DNA of 64,000 nucleotides from Caldilineaceae bacterium (GTDB lineage Bacteria > Chloroflexota > Anaerolineae > Caldilineales > Caldilineaceae). The notes below the pieces were generated by a model. It saw only the letters and a list, made by a program, of their open reading frames with translations, was not told the DNA's origin and did no database searches. The position numbers and the translations under genes are program-made. How positions within the stretch are numbered: the first letter of the stretch is position 1; each line of letters starts with the position of its first letter. This document shows, piece by piece, positions 18,513 to 27,263 of the stretch. The stretch spans positions 1 through 64,000 of the forward strand of contig JACKBC010000017.1 of NCBI GenBank assembly GCA_020634755.1, given 5' to 3'.

Positions 18513-18761
18513 AAAGCCCCTCCTTTTAACGATGCAACAATGCCGCAATTATGCATTTTTCGGCCCCCAGGTAACCCAGCCCAAAGCTGTGGGAGCCTCC
18601 CAATTGCGGGCTATCGATGGGTAGCGAATAACCGGAGCCAGCTTCAGCAGTGTATCATATCTGCCAATTCTTGTCTATCACATCAGGACCACATCACAGG
18701 GCCATTGCAAGCTTTCCACTTGGCCCGGATATTGCAGATCTATAAATTAACACCGGCATAG

Positions 18762-18790
18762 AAGTTCGACTTCGCGGAGAAGTCGAACTT
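18762..18790. repeat. Hairpin with 12-bp arms AAGTTCGACTTC / GAAGTCGAACTT
   Basis: The loop is gcgga, and outer ggcat/atgcc bases extend the stem imperfectly. The same arm sequence, longer and perfect, forms the core of the element at 28736-28809, so this is a dispersed hairpin sequence. Confidence 0.65.
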
Positions 18791-18849
18791 ATGGGATGCC
18801 AGTACTATTTTGTTACTACACAAAATCCGGCAGCTATACTGCGGTTGAG

Positions 18850-18905
18850 ATGAGAACCGGAGTTTTCTACTGCCTCAACTGGAGTGATAAAACTCCGGTT
18901 CTCAT
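18850..18905. repeat. Long hairpin with perfect 17-bp arms
   Basis: atgagaaccggagtttt (18850-18866) pairs perfectly with 18889-18905 across a 22-base loop. The T-run inside the stem and lack of a gene nearby make a simple terminator unlikely. Confidence 0.6.
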
Positions 18906-18924
18906 TCAGAGCTGAGTATAATCA

Positions 18925-19008
18925 GGAAAAACTGCCGCAGCGGCTAAATATCAAGCGGTTGCGACCGCTTTTCTGTGTCAGTCGCAGGTTTTAATCCTGC
19001 TTTTTTAG
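18925..19008 (-). repeat. About 85-bp dispersed repeat, copy A
   Basis: Its reverse complement aligns by eye at roughly 85% with 45601-45686. Both have ctaaaaaagcagg at one end, a central hairpin gcggtcgcaaccgc and then atttagccgctg. The central stem is followed by T-rich sequence, so it can also act as a terminator. Confidence 0.7.
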
Positions 19009-19191
19009 TACATGATGGCACTGGCACGCGTAAAACGGCCGGATCCACCCAGCGGTTCTCTGTGGGTGATCCGCTGGCGCTACGTAAATTGTGATGGAGC
19101 TGTTTATCAAAAAACTCAATATACGCTATTATCAATTGCGTCTTGCGCTCAAAGCAAAAAACGCGTATGCTCAAAGCAAATTGGTATGACA

Positions 19192-19222
19192 TATTCAGTA
19201 CCCCGCAACGGTGTTGGCGAAA
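19192..19222 (-). repeat. Copy 2 of the ACACCG palindrome
   Basis: On the minus strand it reads tcgccaacaccgttgcggggtactga; the palindrome has one mismatch. It lies 95-125 bases upstream of the PAT-like acetyltransferase gene. Confidence 0.7.
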
Positions 19223-19316
19223 TAGCTATCGGTCTGATTTATTGAATCCGACTTTATCTCTGGCCGTTGCGATCTACAGATACGACCCTCCACAATTGAG
19301 AAAGTGAGAACCCACC

Positions 19317-19844
19317 ATGGAGCTGACTATTCGCCCCGTTACGCTTGCAGATGTGCCGGCAATCCACGCCATTTACAGCAACAGCGTGCTGACTTACACG
19401 GCGTCGTGGGAATTGGCGCCCCCCACAGAAGACGAAATGCGCCGTCGCGTGCAGGCCATTTTGGACCAGGGCTTCCCCTACTTTGTGGGCCTGTTAGAGC
19501 AGAACTTGGTGGGGTATACCTATGCCAGCACCTATCGACCGCGCCCTGGCTATCGCTTTACCGTCGAGGATTCGATCTATGTGGACCCGGCCTATCAGCG
19601 ACGCGGGATTGCCCGCCAGCTGCTAACCACGCTGATCGACGCCTGTACCGCCAAAGGGTTCCGCCAGATGATAGCCGTCATTGGCGACAGCGATAATGTG
19701 GCTTCCATCTCGCTGCACCGCGATCTGGGCTTTGAACAGGCGGGCCTGTTCCGCAACATCGGCTTTAAGTTTGACCGGTGGCTGGACGGCGTCTATATGC
19801 AGCGGGCCTTGGGCGACGGCGCCCGCTCAAAACCACAAGATTAA
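19317..19844 (+). CDS. GNAT N-acetyltransferase, phosphinothricin acetyltransferase-like
   Basis: The 175-residue product has full PAT/BAR-family length. Acetyl-CoA loop motif A is YVDPAYQRRGIARQLL. The signature C-terminal run MIAVIGDSDNVASISLHRDLGFEQAG, then GFKFDRWLDGVYMQRALG, is characteristic of the PAT/MddA family, which acetylates phosphinothricin, methionine sulfone or similar amino acids. The natural substrate here is unknown. It is followed 27 bases later by an MFS transporter and then a PLP decarboxylase on the same strand, likely one transcript. Confidence 0.88.
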   Translation: MELTIRPVTLADVPAIHAIYSNSVLTYTASWELAPPTEDEMRRRVQAILDQGFPYFVGLLEQNLVGYTYASTYRPRPGYRFTVEDSIYVDPAYQRRGIARQLLTTLIDACTAKGFRQMIAVIGDSDNVASISLHRDLGFEQAGLFRNIGFKFDRWLDGVYMQRALGDGARSKPQD

Positions 19845-19871
19845 AGCAGACTACGGGGAGCCCCAACACAC

Positions 19872-21056
19872 ATGACTATGTCTTCCACCGCGCCTGCCTC
19901 TGCCCTCACATCAGCCGGTAATCAGCGCGACTATCGCATTACGTGGCTGGCCACTTTCCTCTTTTTTGTAGCCTTCTATGGGTTGATTGTGCCCTTGCCA
20001 CGCTATTTGACCAGCATTGGCATGGCCGACTGGCAGGTGGGATTGGTGCTGGGCGCCACCAGCATTGCCTCGCTGTTAACGCGTCCCATCTCCGGCATTC
20101 TGACCGACCGGCTGGGCTATCGCCGCATGCTGCTCTTTGGCTCGCTGTCGCTGATTGCGGGCGCGGTGGGCGTGGTCTTTACCACGCATCTGCCGCTGCT
20201 TTTTCTGCTGCGCATTTTACAGGCGCTGGGTTACGTCATCTTTACCACAGCGGGCAATGCGTTGGTGGGTCAACTAGCGGCTCCGGAAGAACGCAGCACC
20301 AAGATTGCCTATTTTGGGCTGGCGGCTAACTTTGCCATCTCCATGACGCCCGGGCTGACCGACGCCCTACTGGGCTGGATGCCGTTGAACATGGCGTTTT
20401 GGCTGGTGGGAACCGTTGCCGCCACGGCGGGACTTCTGTCGCGATTACTGCGCTATGCACCGCCGGCAATAGACGCCCAGACCCAGCCACTCTCGCTCTC
20501 GCAATTCTGGCGCTTTCCACAAAGGTTGTGGGTTTCCATGTTTGTCTCGGCGCTCTTTGGCGTGGGCTTTGGCGCGTACTTTCAGTTTTTTGCCATTTTG
20601 CTAGAGCGACGCAACATTGTCGCAGCGCCGGTCTTTGCCGCCTATGGCATCAGCATCATCCTCACGCGCCTGCTGCTGGGCCGCTATTTGGACCGCATCG
20701 GGCTGGCGCGCGTGCTGATCGGCGCGGCCATCACCATGGCCATCGGCCTGCTGGTGGCCGCCGTGGGCAATTCACTGTGGATGCTCATCGCGGCGGCAGC
20801 GCTGATTGCCGCGGGGGGCGGCTTCTTTCATCCCATGCTGATTGCGCATCACGTGACGCTGCTGCCGGCGCGGCCGGGCTGGGCCGTGGCCTGCTTCTAC
20901 TTTGGTTTTGATGCCGGGCTGGGCATTGGCGCATGGATTCTGGGCGCCGTGTTGGATCTGTCGGGATTGACCGCGCTGTATGTGGTGGCAACTGTGCTGA
21001 CGCTGGCTACCATAGCCTTTATTCCAACGCTGGTGCGCCAACAGGAAATAGGATGA
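19872..21056 (+). CDS. Major facilitator superfamily transporter
   Basis: The 394-residue product has twelve hydrophobic segments. MFS loop motif GILTDRLGYRRMLLFG is near residues 76-91, and RLLLGRYLDRIGLARV sits at the equivalent place in the second half. The start could also be the ATG six bases later. It lies 27 bases after the PAT-like gene and only 7 before the decarboxylase gene. It may export or import an amino acid or amine connected with these two enzymes; this is inference from context. Confidence 0.87.
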   Translation: MTMSSTAPASALTSAGNQRDYRITWLATFLFFVAFYGLIVPLPRYLTSIGMADWQVGLVLGATSIASLLTRPISGILTDRLGYRRMLLFGSLSLIAGAVGVVFTTHLPLLFLLRILQALGYVIFTTAGNALVGQLAAPEERSTKIAYFGLAANFAISMTPGLTDALLGWMPLNMAFWLVGTVAATAGLLSRLLRYAPPAIDAQTQPLSLSQFWRFPQRLWVSMFVSALFGVGFGAYFQFFAILLERRNIVAAPVFAAYGISIILTRLLLGRYLDRIGLARVLIGAAITMAIGLLVAAVGNSLWMLIAAAALIAAGGGFFHPMLIAHHVTLLPARPGWAVACFYFGFDAGLGIGAWILGAVLDLSGLTALYVVATVLTLATIAFIPTLVRQQEIG

Positions 21057-21063
21057 GCAAATC

Positions 21064-22551
21064 ATGAACAGGAATGAAGCATTCAGCTCCTTCGTTGATA
21101 TGGACTCTGCAAATGATCTGATTGATATGACCCCAGCCCAATTTCGCCAATTGGGGTATAAAGCGGTGGATCTGATTGCCGATAACTTGGAACGCCTGCA
21201 ACATCGACAAGAGCCGGCGCGGCGCGCCGTCCCAACCGCACTGCGCGCACAAATTTTGGCGCATCCTCTGCCCGCAACCGGCAGTGACCCGGCCACGCTG
21301 CTGGAGTTTGTGGCGCAGCATATATTGCCCTATCCGCTAGGCAACATCAACCCGCGCTTCTTTGCCTGGATCAACTCACCGGCGGCGCCCATTAGCATTC
21401 TGGGCGAACTGCTGGCGGCGGGGATGAACACCAGCGCCGCCGGTGGCGACCAGGCCAGCACCTATTTGGAGCACGCCGTGCTCAACTGGCTCAAAGAGAT
21501 TATGGGCTTTCCGCGTGAGAGCGGGGGGCTCTTAGTCAGCGGCGGCAGCATGGCCACGCTCGTGGGGTTGACCGTTATGCGCTACTGCAAAACGCAGACC
21601 AGCAACATCCGCGCGCACGGGATGCAGCAGGAGCCGACGCCCATGGTGGTCTATAAATCCGCCGAAGGACACAGCTGCATCGACAAAGCCGTCGAGATGT
21701 TGGGCATTGGCCACAACTATCTGCGCAAGATTCCGGTAGATGCCGAGTGCCGCATGGATGTGGCTCATTTGGCCCAACAGATCAGCGCCGACCGGCATGC
21801 CGGGCTAAACCCAGTCTGCGTGGTGGCCAGCGCCGGCACGGTCAACACCGGCGCCATTGACCCGTTCGAGGCAATTGCCGACATTTGCCAGCGTGAAAAT
21901 TTATGGCTGCACGTTGACGGCGCATATGGCGCCATCGGCGTGCTGGCCGAACAGACCGCCCATCTGTACAAAGGCATGGACCGGGCCGACAGCTTGGGGC
22001 TGGACCCGCACAAGTGGATGTACGTGCCGGTAGAGTGCGGCTGTGCGCTGGTCAAGGATCAGGAAGCCATGCGCAACGCCTTTAGCCTGGTGCCGGCCTA
22101 TCTGCGCGACGACCGCCAACTGCCCTGGTTTGCCGAATATGGACCGCAGCAGACGCGCGGCTTTCGGGCGCTGAAGTTGTGGCTAGCCATGCAGCAGCTG
22201 GGCGTGGCGGGCTATCGTCAGCTCATCTCGCGCGATGTGGCGCTGGCCCAATTGCTGCGCGCCAAAATTGCCGCGCGTCCCAATTTCGAATTGATGGCCG
22301 CCGGACCGCTGAGCGTCACCTGTTTTCGCTATGCACCGGCGGGCGCGCCCGATTTAAAGGCGCTCAATCGCAGCCTGCTGGAAGTTGTGCAAAACCAGGG
22401 CCAAACCTATTTGACTAGCACTGAAATCCAGGGCGAGTTTGTATTGCGGGCCACCGTGGTCAACTTCCGCACCAGCGAGTCCGATCTGGATTTTCTGCTG
22501 GATGCGATTGAGCAGGCCGGGCAAGAAGTGTGCGAGAGCCAAAGATCGTAA
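21064..22551 (+). CDS. Group II pyridoxal-phosphate-dependent amino-acid decarboxylase (AADC-like)
   Basis: The 495 residues match the length of aromatic-L-amino-acid decarboxylases. The PLP-binding lysine is in LGLDPHKWMYVPVECGCALVKD. Upstream, ICQRENLWLHVDGAYGA has the Asp that pairs with the PLP pyridine nitrogen, and SGGSMATLVGLTVMR binds the phosphate. N-terminal INPRFFAWINSPAAP is typical for the family. It should convert an aromatic or related amino acid to its amine. It is 7 bases downstream of the MFS gene, and a GNAT gene follows 35 bases later, suggesting an amine/amino-acid modification operon. Confidence 0.9.
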   Translation: MNRNEAFSSFVDMDSANDLIDMTPAQFRQLGYKAVDLIADNLERLQHRQEPARRAVPTALRAQILAHPLPATGSDPATLLEFVAQHILPYPLGNINPRFFAWINSPAAPISILGELLAAGMNTSAAGGDQASTYLEHAVLNWLKEIMGFPRESGGLLVSGGSMATLVGLTVMRYCKTQTSNIRAHGMQQEPTPMVVYKSAEGHSCIDKAVEMLGIGHNYLRKIPVDAECRMDVAHLAQQISADRHAGLNPVCVVASAGTVNTGAIDPFEAIADICQRENLWLHVDGAYGAIGVLAEQTAHLYKGMDRADSLGLDPHKWMYVPVECGCALVKDQEAMRNAFSLVPAYLRDDRQLPWFAEYGPQQTRGFRALKLWLAMQQLGVAGYRQLISRDVALAQLLRAKIAARPNFELMAAGPLSVTCFRYAPAGAPDLKALNRSLLEVVQNQGQTYLTSTEIQGEFVLRATVVNFRTSESDLDFLLDAIEQAGQEVCESQRS

Positions 22552-22586
22552 CCTAATCAAAATCGCTGTGTGAAAGGACCCACTCC

Positions 22587-23057
22587 ATGACCATTACCAT
22601 TGCGCCCGAACGGCCAGATTCAGCCGATGGGCTGGCGCTAATTGGCGAGCTGGATGCGGTATTGCATCCGCTGTATGCGCCGGAAGATCGACACGGCTAT
22701 GATGTGACGAAGCTGTTGCAGCCCGGCGTTCACTTCTTTATTGTGCGCAGCGAGGGTGCGGCTGCGGGCTGTGGCGGCGTCCATATTTTTGACGCGTCAC
22801 CAACCGATGTGCAGTTTGGCGAACTCAAGCGCATGTTTGTGCGTCCGCACTTTCGCGGGCTGGGGCTGGGGCGCAAGCTGGTAGAACATATGGAGGACTT
22901 TATGCAGCAGCGCGGCATTGGCGTGCTGCGGCTGGAGACCGGCATCTATCAGACCGAAGCCATTGCGCTCTATGAAAAGCTGGGGTTTCGGCGCGTCAAA
23001 CCGTTTGGCGACTATCGCGAGACGGATGTTAGCCTCTGCTATGAAAAGCTTTTGTGA
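22587..23057 (+). CDS. GNAT family N-acetyltransferase
   Basis: The 156-residue product is a single GNAT domain. Motif A is ELKRMFVRPHFRGLGLGRKLVEHMEDFMQQRGI (acetyl-CoA pyrophosphate loop RGLGLG), followed by LRLETGIYQTEAIALYEKLGFRRV, the usual last helix-strand. The pattern resembles PaiA-like or YsnE-like acetyltransferases; the substrate is unknown. SD AAGGA precedes the ATG. It is the last gene of the PAT-MFS-decarboxylase-GNAT series and convergent with the GIY-YIG-like gene. Confidence 0.88.
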   Translation: MTITIAPERPDSADGLALIGELDAVLHPLYAPEDRHGYDVTKLLQPGVHFFIVRSEGAAAGCGGVHIFDASPTDVQFGELKRMFVRPHFRGLGLGRKLVEHMEDFMQQRGIGVLRLETGIYQTEAIALYEKLGFRRVKPFGDYRETDVSLCYEKLL

Positions 23058-23099
23058 AACCAGAAAAGAGTTCGACCCTTCCGGAATGTAGTGGGGGGT

Positions 23100-23681
23100 T
23101 CACCACGCCGATGCGCTTTGCGCGCGGCGAAAGGCGTGGTCGGCCTCGCGCATCATTTTGCCCATATTGCGGGGATACGCCACCGTTTCGTTTGGGGAAA
23201 TGTAGCGATCTGGCAGCACGGTAGGCTCTGCATTGTGGGTGGTGTTGAAACAGGGCCGCAGCGCCGCAATGAGGATGCGCTCGGCGGCGTCTCGATTGTG
23301 CTGGCCGGGTTGAAACGCTGGCGCATCGGAGCGGATGAGCTCAATGGTAAAGCGCATGGCGCGCGGCCAATTGTTGCGAATAAATTTGCCGACCAGCGAG
23401 CGCCCCTTAAAGCCATCGTGTAGATGCGTCCAGACGCGGGCAAAGGCGCAGTCGGATTGGCCCACATAAAAGGCCATTGACGCATTGCGAAAGACATATA
23501 GGTCATGATGGATCCACGCGGGTGGACAGGTGGTCACGGTCAGAAAGTGCATCACCGGCAGGGCAATGGGCGCCAGCGCAGGCAGATGAATTTCGGCACT
23601 GTGCTGGTGCTGCCAGAACGGTACGGCCTCTGTTTTGGTCGACATGGGCGCTGAGTTGGGTCCAGCGTAGGTGCGGCGCAT
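23100..23681 (-). CDS. GIY-YIG nuclease-like domain protein
   Basis: 193 residues from the ATG at 23681, or 181 from the ATG at 23645; neither has a clear SD. LYVFRNASMAFYVGQSDCAFARVWTHLHDGFKGRS looks like the GIY-YIG core (xYVGxS...R...H), although the GIY triad itself is degenerate. AERILIAALRPCFNTTHNAEP resembles the family's C-terminal E-x-L-I-x-x-L-x-P-x-x-N signature. It may be a structure-specific nuclease or an inactive relative. It is a single gene; a 71-bp TTACGCA-ended element sits 18 bases upstream. Confidence 0.6.
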   Translation of the reverse strand: MRRTYAGPNSAPMSTKTEAVPFWQHQHSAEIHLPALAPIALPVMHFLTVTTCPPAWIHHDLYVFRNASMAFYVGQSDCAFARVWTHLHDGFKGRSLVGKFIRNNWPRAMRFTIELIRSDAPAFQPGQHNRDAAERILIAALRPCFNTTHNAEPTVLPDRYISPNETVAYPRNMGKMMREADHAFRRAQSASAW

Positions 23682-23698
23682 TTTGTCGTAGATAGGAC

Positions 23699-23769
23699 TT
23701 ACGCAGTTGGTCGGTTTGTCGAAGACCTGTCAGGGTTGCAAAATCTAACAGGTCTAGTCAAGTGCGTAA
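23699..23769 (+). mobile_element. 71-bp MITE-like element with TTACGCA ends (copy 2)
   Basis: It begins ttacgcagttgg and ends caagtgcgtaa; just outside, agga-c and g-tcct extend the inverted repeat. Inside is a short stem gacctgt/acaggtc. It has no coding capacity. Confidence 0.6.
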
Positions 23770-23796
23770 CTCCTTGTGAATTAGGGGAAAAGTTGG

Positions 23797-23847
23797 GCAA
23801 ACGGAGGCTGAGCTTGTCGAAGTCGGAGCCGCTCAGCCTCCGTTTGC
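23797..23847. terminator. Strong hairpin with perfect 17-bp arms downstream of the PhyH gene
   Basis: gcaaacggaggctgagc (23797-23813) pairs with 23831-23847 across a 17-base loop containing cttgtcgaag. On the minus strand it is followed by a T-rich tract (ccaacttttcccc), fitting a terminator for the minus-strand PhyH gene that ends at 23921. Confidence 0.55.
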
Positions 23848-23920
23848 TCTTCTGTTTTATAGCTTAAAATGTCGGAAAGGCGCCGCACCGACGCAAAAGT
23901 TATGCGAATATTTACACGCG

Positions 23921-24742
23921 TTAGGGCCGCACAAATTCGCCAAATAGATAGTCATAGGGCTCATCGACAAAGGCCGCGTTGTGGTCCAGTTCGCTACTGG
24001 CAAAGGCATCTTCACAACCTTTAACAAAGCGCAACATCTGGTTGCGTCGTCGCCAGTGCATGTTGTGGACCATGGCGATCATGTGGCGCACCTCATCAGA
24101 GTGATTGGGCACGCCGCGATGCCAGACGCGCATGTCGCGAATAAGCACGCTGCCCTTTTCGGCAGCCCCGCGGATGGGCGGCGCCACGGCGCGTTGCGCC
24201 TCCACATTCCCCTCATTGATGGGTTTGGTGTTGCGGTGCGTGCCGGGCCACAGTTCGACGGCGCCATTTTCCTCGGTTGTCTTGACCAAACAGATATTGA
24301 CCACCAGCGAGGCCGGTGGATGAGCCACTTCCATGTTGGGCCACAGGTGCGGGTTATCGGCGTGGAGCGGCTGTTCCACGCTGCCGGGGCAGTTGCAATT
24401 GCCGCTGTAGAAGCTATTGAAGAGCCCGTCGCCCAGCACCCCTTTGGTCACCTGAATCACAAAGGGGTTGGAGACTACATCGCGAAACACATAGGGCGCA
24501 AAGGGTGGCGGCCCCTGCTGCAAATGCCCGTGCCGCCGCCCGGCGCCGCCCCACTTTTCAGCTTTGATCAGGGTATCTGAATCCGCGCGCATTCGTTCGT
24601 GCAAGATGTCTAAATGGTCATGGTCCACGGCATTATCAAGAATCACATAGCCGTCGCTCATAATGGCGTCTACAGCCTGCACCATTTTGTCTGGAGACAT
24701 GCGGTCGGCGGCAATCTCTTCCGGCGTAATTTGAATATTCAT
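23921..24742 (-). CDS. Phytanoyl-CoA dioxygenase (PhyH) family, Fe(II)/2-oxoglutarate oxygenase
   Basis: The 273-residue product has normal PhyH-family length. The iron ligands are H127 and D129 in EQPLHADNPHLWP and H208 in RDMRVWHRGVPNHS; the 2-oxoglutarate-binding Arg is probably R219. Such enzymes hydroxylate a small metabolite using O2 and 2-oxoglutarate. The start has AAGGAG at good distance. It lies 257 bases downstream of a mandelate-racemase-family gene on the same strand, so it may act in the same sugar-acid or compatible-solute pathway; the substrate cannot be told. Confidence 0.88.
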   Translation of the reverse strand: MNIQITPEEIAADRMSPDKMVQAVDAIMSDGYVILDNAVDHDHLDILHERMRADSDTLIKAEKWGGAGRRHGHLQQGPPPFAPYVFRDVVSNPFVIQVTKGVLGDGLFNSFYSGNCNCPGSVEQPLHADNPHLWPNMEVAHPPASLVVNICLVKTTEENGAVELWPGTHRNTKPINEGNVEAQRAVAPPIRGAAEKGSVLIRDMRVWHRGVPNHSDEVRHMIAMVHNMHWRRRNQMLRFVKGCEDAFASSELDHNAAFVDEPYDYLFGEFVRP

Positions 24743-24999
24743 GGGGAGCTCCTTATAGATTTCAATATAGCGTAAATGGGATCAGTAAGGCCACGTTATA
24801 CTTGGCTTTGTCATAGATGAAAATCGACCACTCGACTAAAATTAGGCATATTTTGCTTCGGGTAACGATCGCAACGCGACATATATGCCAACCGCGAGTA
24901 CAACGAAATAACGACACAATAACGAACGAACTTCTCGACCGGTACACGCACCACGCAATACGCATTAGCAACGTGATTTTTGCTACAAGGGCCCAGGCA

Positions 25000-26154
25000 C
25001 TACTCGCAGCGGTGCTCTTCAATATAATCCCAATTGATCTGGTAGCCCATACCCGGCTCCTGGGATAGATGCACATACCCCTCATCATCCATGGGGTCGC
25101 CAATCGCGTGCAAATAGGGCGGCGGCGTCTCGTAATCCACGCCAGGGGCCAGCAGGCCACGCTCATAATATTCGCACACATCCTCGCTGCTGGCGCCCAG
25201 CAGCTGCAGATTGGCAAAGCCGCTCATATGCACCTCGCACTTTACGCCAAAGGCTTCGCTAATGGCCTGCATCTTGCGCACGCCGGTCACACCGCCGCGC
25301 AGCACGTCAATACGCGTCATGTCCGATGCGCCGCGGTGGATCCAGTCGGCGCGTGTATAAAAACTGCCCGCCGCAATCTCCGGTGAAAGGATGGGAATTT
25401 CCAGCTCGCGGCAGAGCTTCTCATACGTGGTGACCCGGTATTCGGGCATAGGGTGCTCAAACCAGTAGAAGTTCAGCTTTTCCAGCTCGCGCCCCACCGT
25501 ATACGCCTCTTCGTAAGTGCGATAGGTGCCCCAGGGGTCGAAGCTGAGCACCATATCGTCCCCCACCGCGTCGCGCACGGCATGGCACGCCTCAATATCC
25601 TGCTGAATGTGCGACGGGCGTCCCGGATCGCGCTGCTGCGTGACCGGATCCCAAAAGTAGTAGGGATGAATCTTGTAGTGCGTATAGCCCCGCTCTTTGC
25701 AGGCCAAAGCGTGCTGGGCATAGACCTCGGGAGGCCCCATGTTGGGGAACGTGCTGGCATACGCCTTTACCTTTGCGCGGCAGCCGCCCAGCAGCTTATA
25801 AAGCGGCACCCCAAAGTAGCGCGCCTGCAGGTCCCACAGCGCCATGTCGATGACGCTGAGCAGGTTCTCTTCCACGTTGGCCACCCACAGCCAGTGCCAA
25901 AACTTTTCACGATCAAAGGGATCCTGGCCCACCAGCATATTCTTAAAGCGCCCGCTGAGCGCCGCCCGCTGGTCCGGCGGTAGGCCATCGGCATCGCCGT
26001 GACCGTGGCCGCCAAAGTAGTAGCCTTCCGCCCCTTCGTCGGTGACGATTTTGGTCAGCGTCTGCACCACCTCAACTTCGCGGTAAGTGCTGCCCGCACT
26101 GTAGCCCTGTCGCCGCACGCGAAACGGAATCACTTGCAGATCAACAATTTTCAT
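25000..26154 (-). CDS. Mandelate racemase/muconate lactonizing enzyme family protein (enolase superfamily)
   Basis: The 384-residue product has a complete enolase-superfamily fold. Putative catalytic elements are K161 and H163 (YKIHPYYFW), Mg2+ ligands D206 (FDPWG), E233 (FEHP) and E259 (SPEIAAG), and H309 (CEVHMSGF). The arrangement resembles sugar-acid dehydratases or racemases of the MR subgroup. It most likely abstracts a proton alpha to a carboxylate of an aldonate or similar acid. It is upstream of PhyH on the same strand. Two related but frameshifted genes occur at 42.7 and 44.4 kb. Confidence 0.9.
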   Translation of the reverse strand: MKIVDLQVIPFRVRRQGYSAGSTYREVEVVQTLTKIVTDEGAEGYYFGGHGHGDADGLPPDQRAALSGRFKNMLVGQDPFDREKFWHWLWVANVEENLLSVIDMALWDLQARYFGVPLYKLLGGCRAKVKAYASTFPNMGPPEVYAQHALACKERGYTHYKIHPYYFWDPVTQQRDPGRPSHIQQDIEACHAVRDAVGDDMVLSFDPWGTYRTYEEAYTVGRELEKLNFYWFEHPMPEYRVTTYEKLCRELEIPILSPEIAAGSFYTRADWIHRGASDMTRIDVLRGGVTGVRKMQAISEAFGVKCEVHMSGFANLQLLGASSEDVCEYYERGLLAPGVDYETPPPYLHAIGDPMDDEGYVHLSQEPGMGYQINWDYIEEHRCE

Positions 26155-26310
26155 AATGTCTTTCTCTTGCCCCTAGAAAAGGCATTGTTTATCAGAATGG
26201 ATTTAGGTAATTTGAAGTACAAAGGGGGAAGGGAGCTTTTGCATCATTGGATGCTGTTGTATTCATCGTAGCAAACAAGATGGGGCTTGTCAACACGTGC
26301 GTGCTCGATC

Positions 26311-26336
26311 AAAAAACCTCCCACATAGGCGGGAGG
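26311..26336 (-). terminator. Rho-independent terminator of the minus-strand gene at 26352
   Basis: On the minus strand a CCTCCC/GGGAGG stem with an 8-base loop is followed by TTTTTT. It starts 16 bases after the stop of the 128-residue hypothetical gene. Confidence 0.8.
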
Positions 26337-26351
26337 CTCGTTGTAATTGGC

Positions 26352-26738
26352 TCAAGCGGCCACTTCCTTTGGCATGAACGCCTTGCTTTCATCATGTTTA
26401 CGGATGGGGACTATTTCCAAGCTAAAGTTGGTGAGGATGGCGCGCAGTAGCTCTTTCCACAGACCGCTCATACTGGTTTGACACAACGTATAGCGGGCGG
26501 TGAATGGCGTTACAAATTCAACCTGCGGCTCAGAAACGAGCGTAGAACCAAATTGATGCGAGAAGCGCACCGTATAATAGAAGCCCTGTAGCACATCAGC
26601 AAAAAGGTGGCGTTCAGCTTCCGTCAGCGGACGGTCAAACTCCACGGTGTGGAAATGGGTAATAATGCCGTCTTCGATTTTGCGGCCGGCCGCATGGCCC
26701 AATGTGAGGTCATCTTTGGTATATTGTGGCTTGTTCAT
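26352..26738 (-). CDS. Hypothetical protein (128 residues)
   Basis: I do not recognise this protein. It has no signal peptide or membrane helix, is mixed in charge, and contains GHAAGRKIEDGIITHFHTVEFDRPLTEAERHLF and a His/Phe-rich middle part. The gene stands alone on the minus strand, with a clear terminator just downstream, which supports its being real. No SD is obvious before the ATG at 26738. Confidence 0.6.
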   Translation of the reverse strand: MNKPQYTKDDLTLGHAAGRKIEDGIITHFHTVEFDRPLTEAERHLFADVLQGFYYTVRFSHQFGSTLVSEPQVEFVTPFTARYTLCQTSMSGLWKELLRAILTNFSLEIVPIRKHDESKAFMPKEVAA

Positions 26739-27250
26739 CTGAGATCTTGCCTGAATATGGTCGAAACAGAGGTGCCCCGCTGCGGTAGCCAGCGAGCGGT
26801 GTGTCAGTGAATGTCTACGGCGGATAGGTGGGATGGGTCGATGGTCATGGTGACTCCGGTGATGGTTTGGTTAGTGGGGGTGGGTAGTCAATTTTTACAG
26901 TACGCGGGTCAAACTGTCAAGAAAATGTAAGACACAAATCGAAAAGCATCTTGAATGATGGGGAAATAAATGTCATACTTGTTGGGAAAGAGAAATCACT
27001 ACCACAAATTGATATACAGAATGGGAGAATGCCTATTCTGGTTATGGATTTCGTTTGGGGTTGATGCGTTGCATGTGCGCAGCATAATAAACCCAGATTA
27101 AACACATTAGCACATTATTTATCCAAATCAAATAATGATGTTGTCAACAAAATAGCGAGGATAGGATTTATAGATGAAGTTGCTTGATTATTCCGACATA
27201 GATAGTGCAGCGAAAAACAATTTGCTACTCGGAAATGGGTTTAGCACATA
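26739..27250. other. Intergenic region next to the IS element, with a gene remnant
   Basis: About 510 bases without an intact gene. Most is AT-rich and shows nothing recognisable; the last 77 bases are the remnant described separately. Confidence 0.5.
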
Positions 27251-27263
27251 CGTCACAAGTTAA
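27174..27263 (+). pseudogene. N-terminal remnant of a gene cut by the IS insertion (LLLGNGFS motif)
   Basis: ATG at 27174 encodes about 25 native residues, including KNNLLLGNGFS, before running into the left end of the IS. There the frame stops at a TAA (27261-27263) contributed by the element. The motif LLLGNGFS recalls the N-terminus of DUF4917/SIR2-like proteins. No matching continuation is visible to the right of the IS, so the rest appears deleted. Confidence 0.5.

Larger units (their letters stand above)
18513..19316. other. Repeat-rich intergenic region of about 800 bases
   Basis: No credible gene is seen. It holds three strong hairpins or repeats (18762-18790, 18850-18905, 18925-19008) and one copy of the ACACCG palindrome (19192-19222), each listed separately. 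A short tract at 19103-19180 is AT-rich and otherwise unremarkable. Confidence 0.55.

Noticed and set aside
26917..27105. 62-codon frame on the minus strand near the IS
   Set aside because: AT-rich, no SD, no motif.
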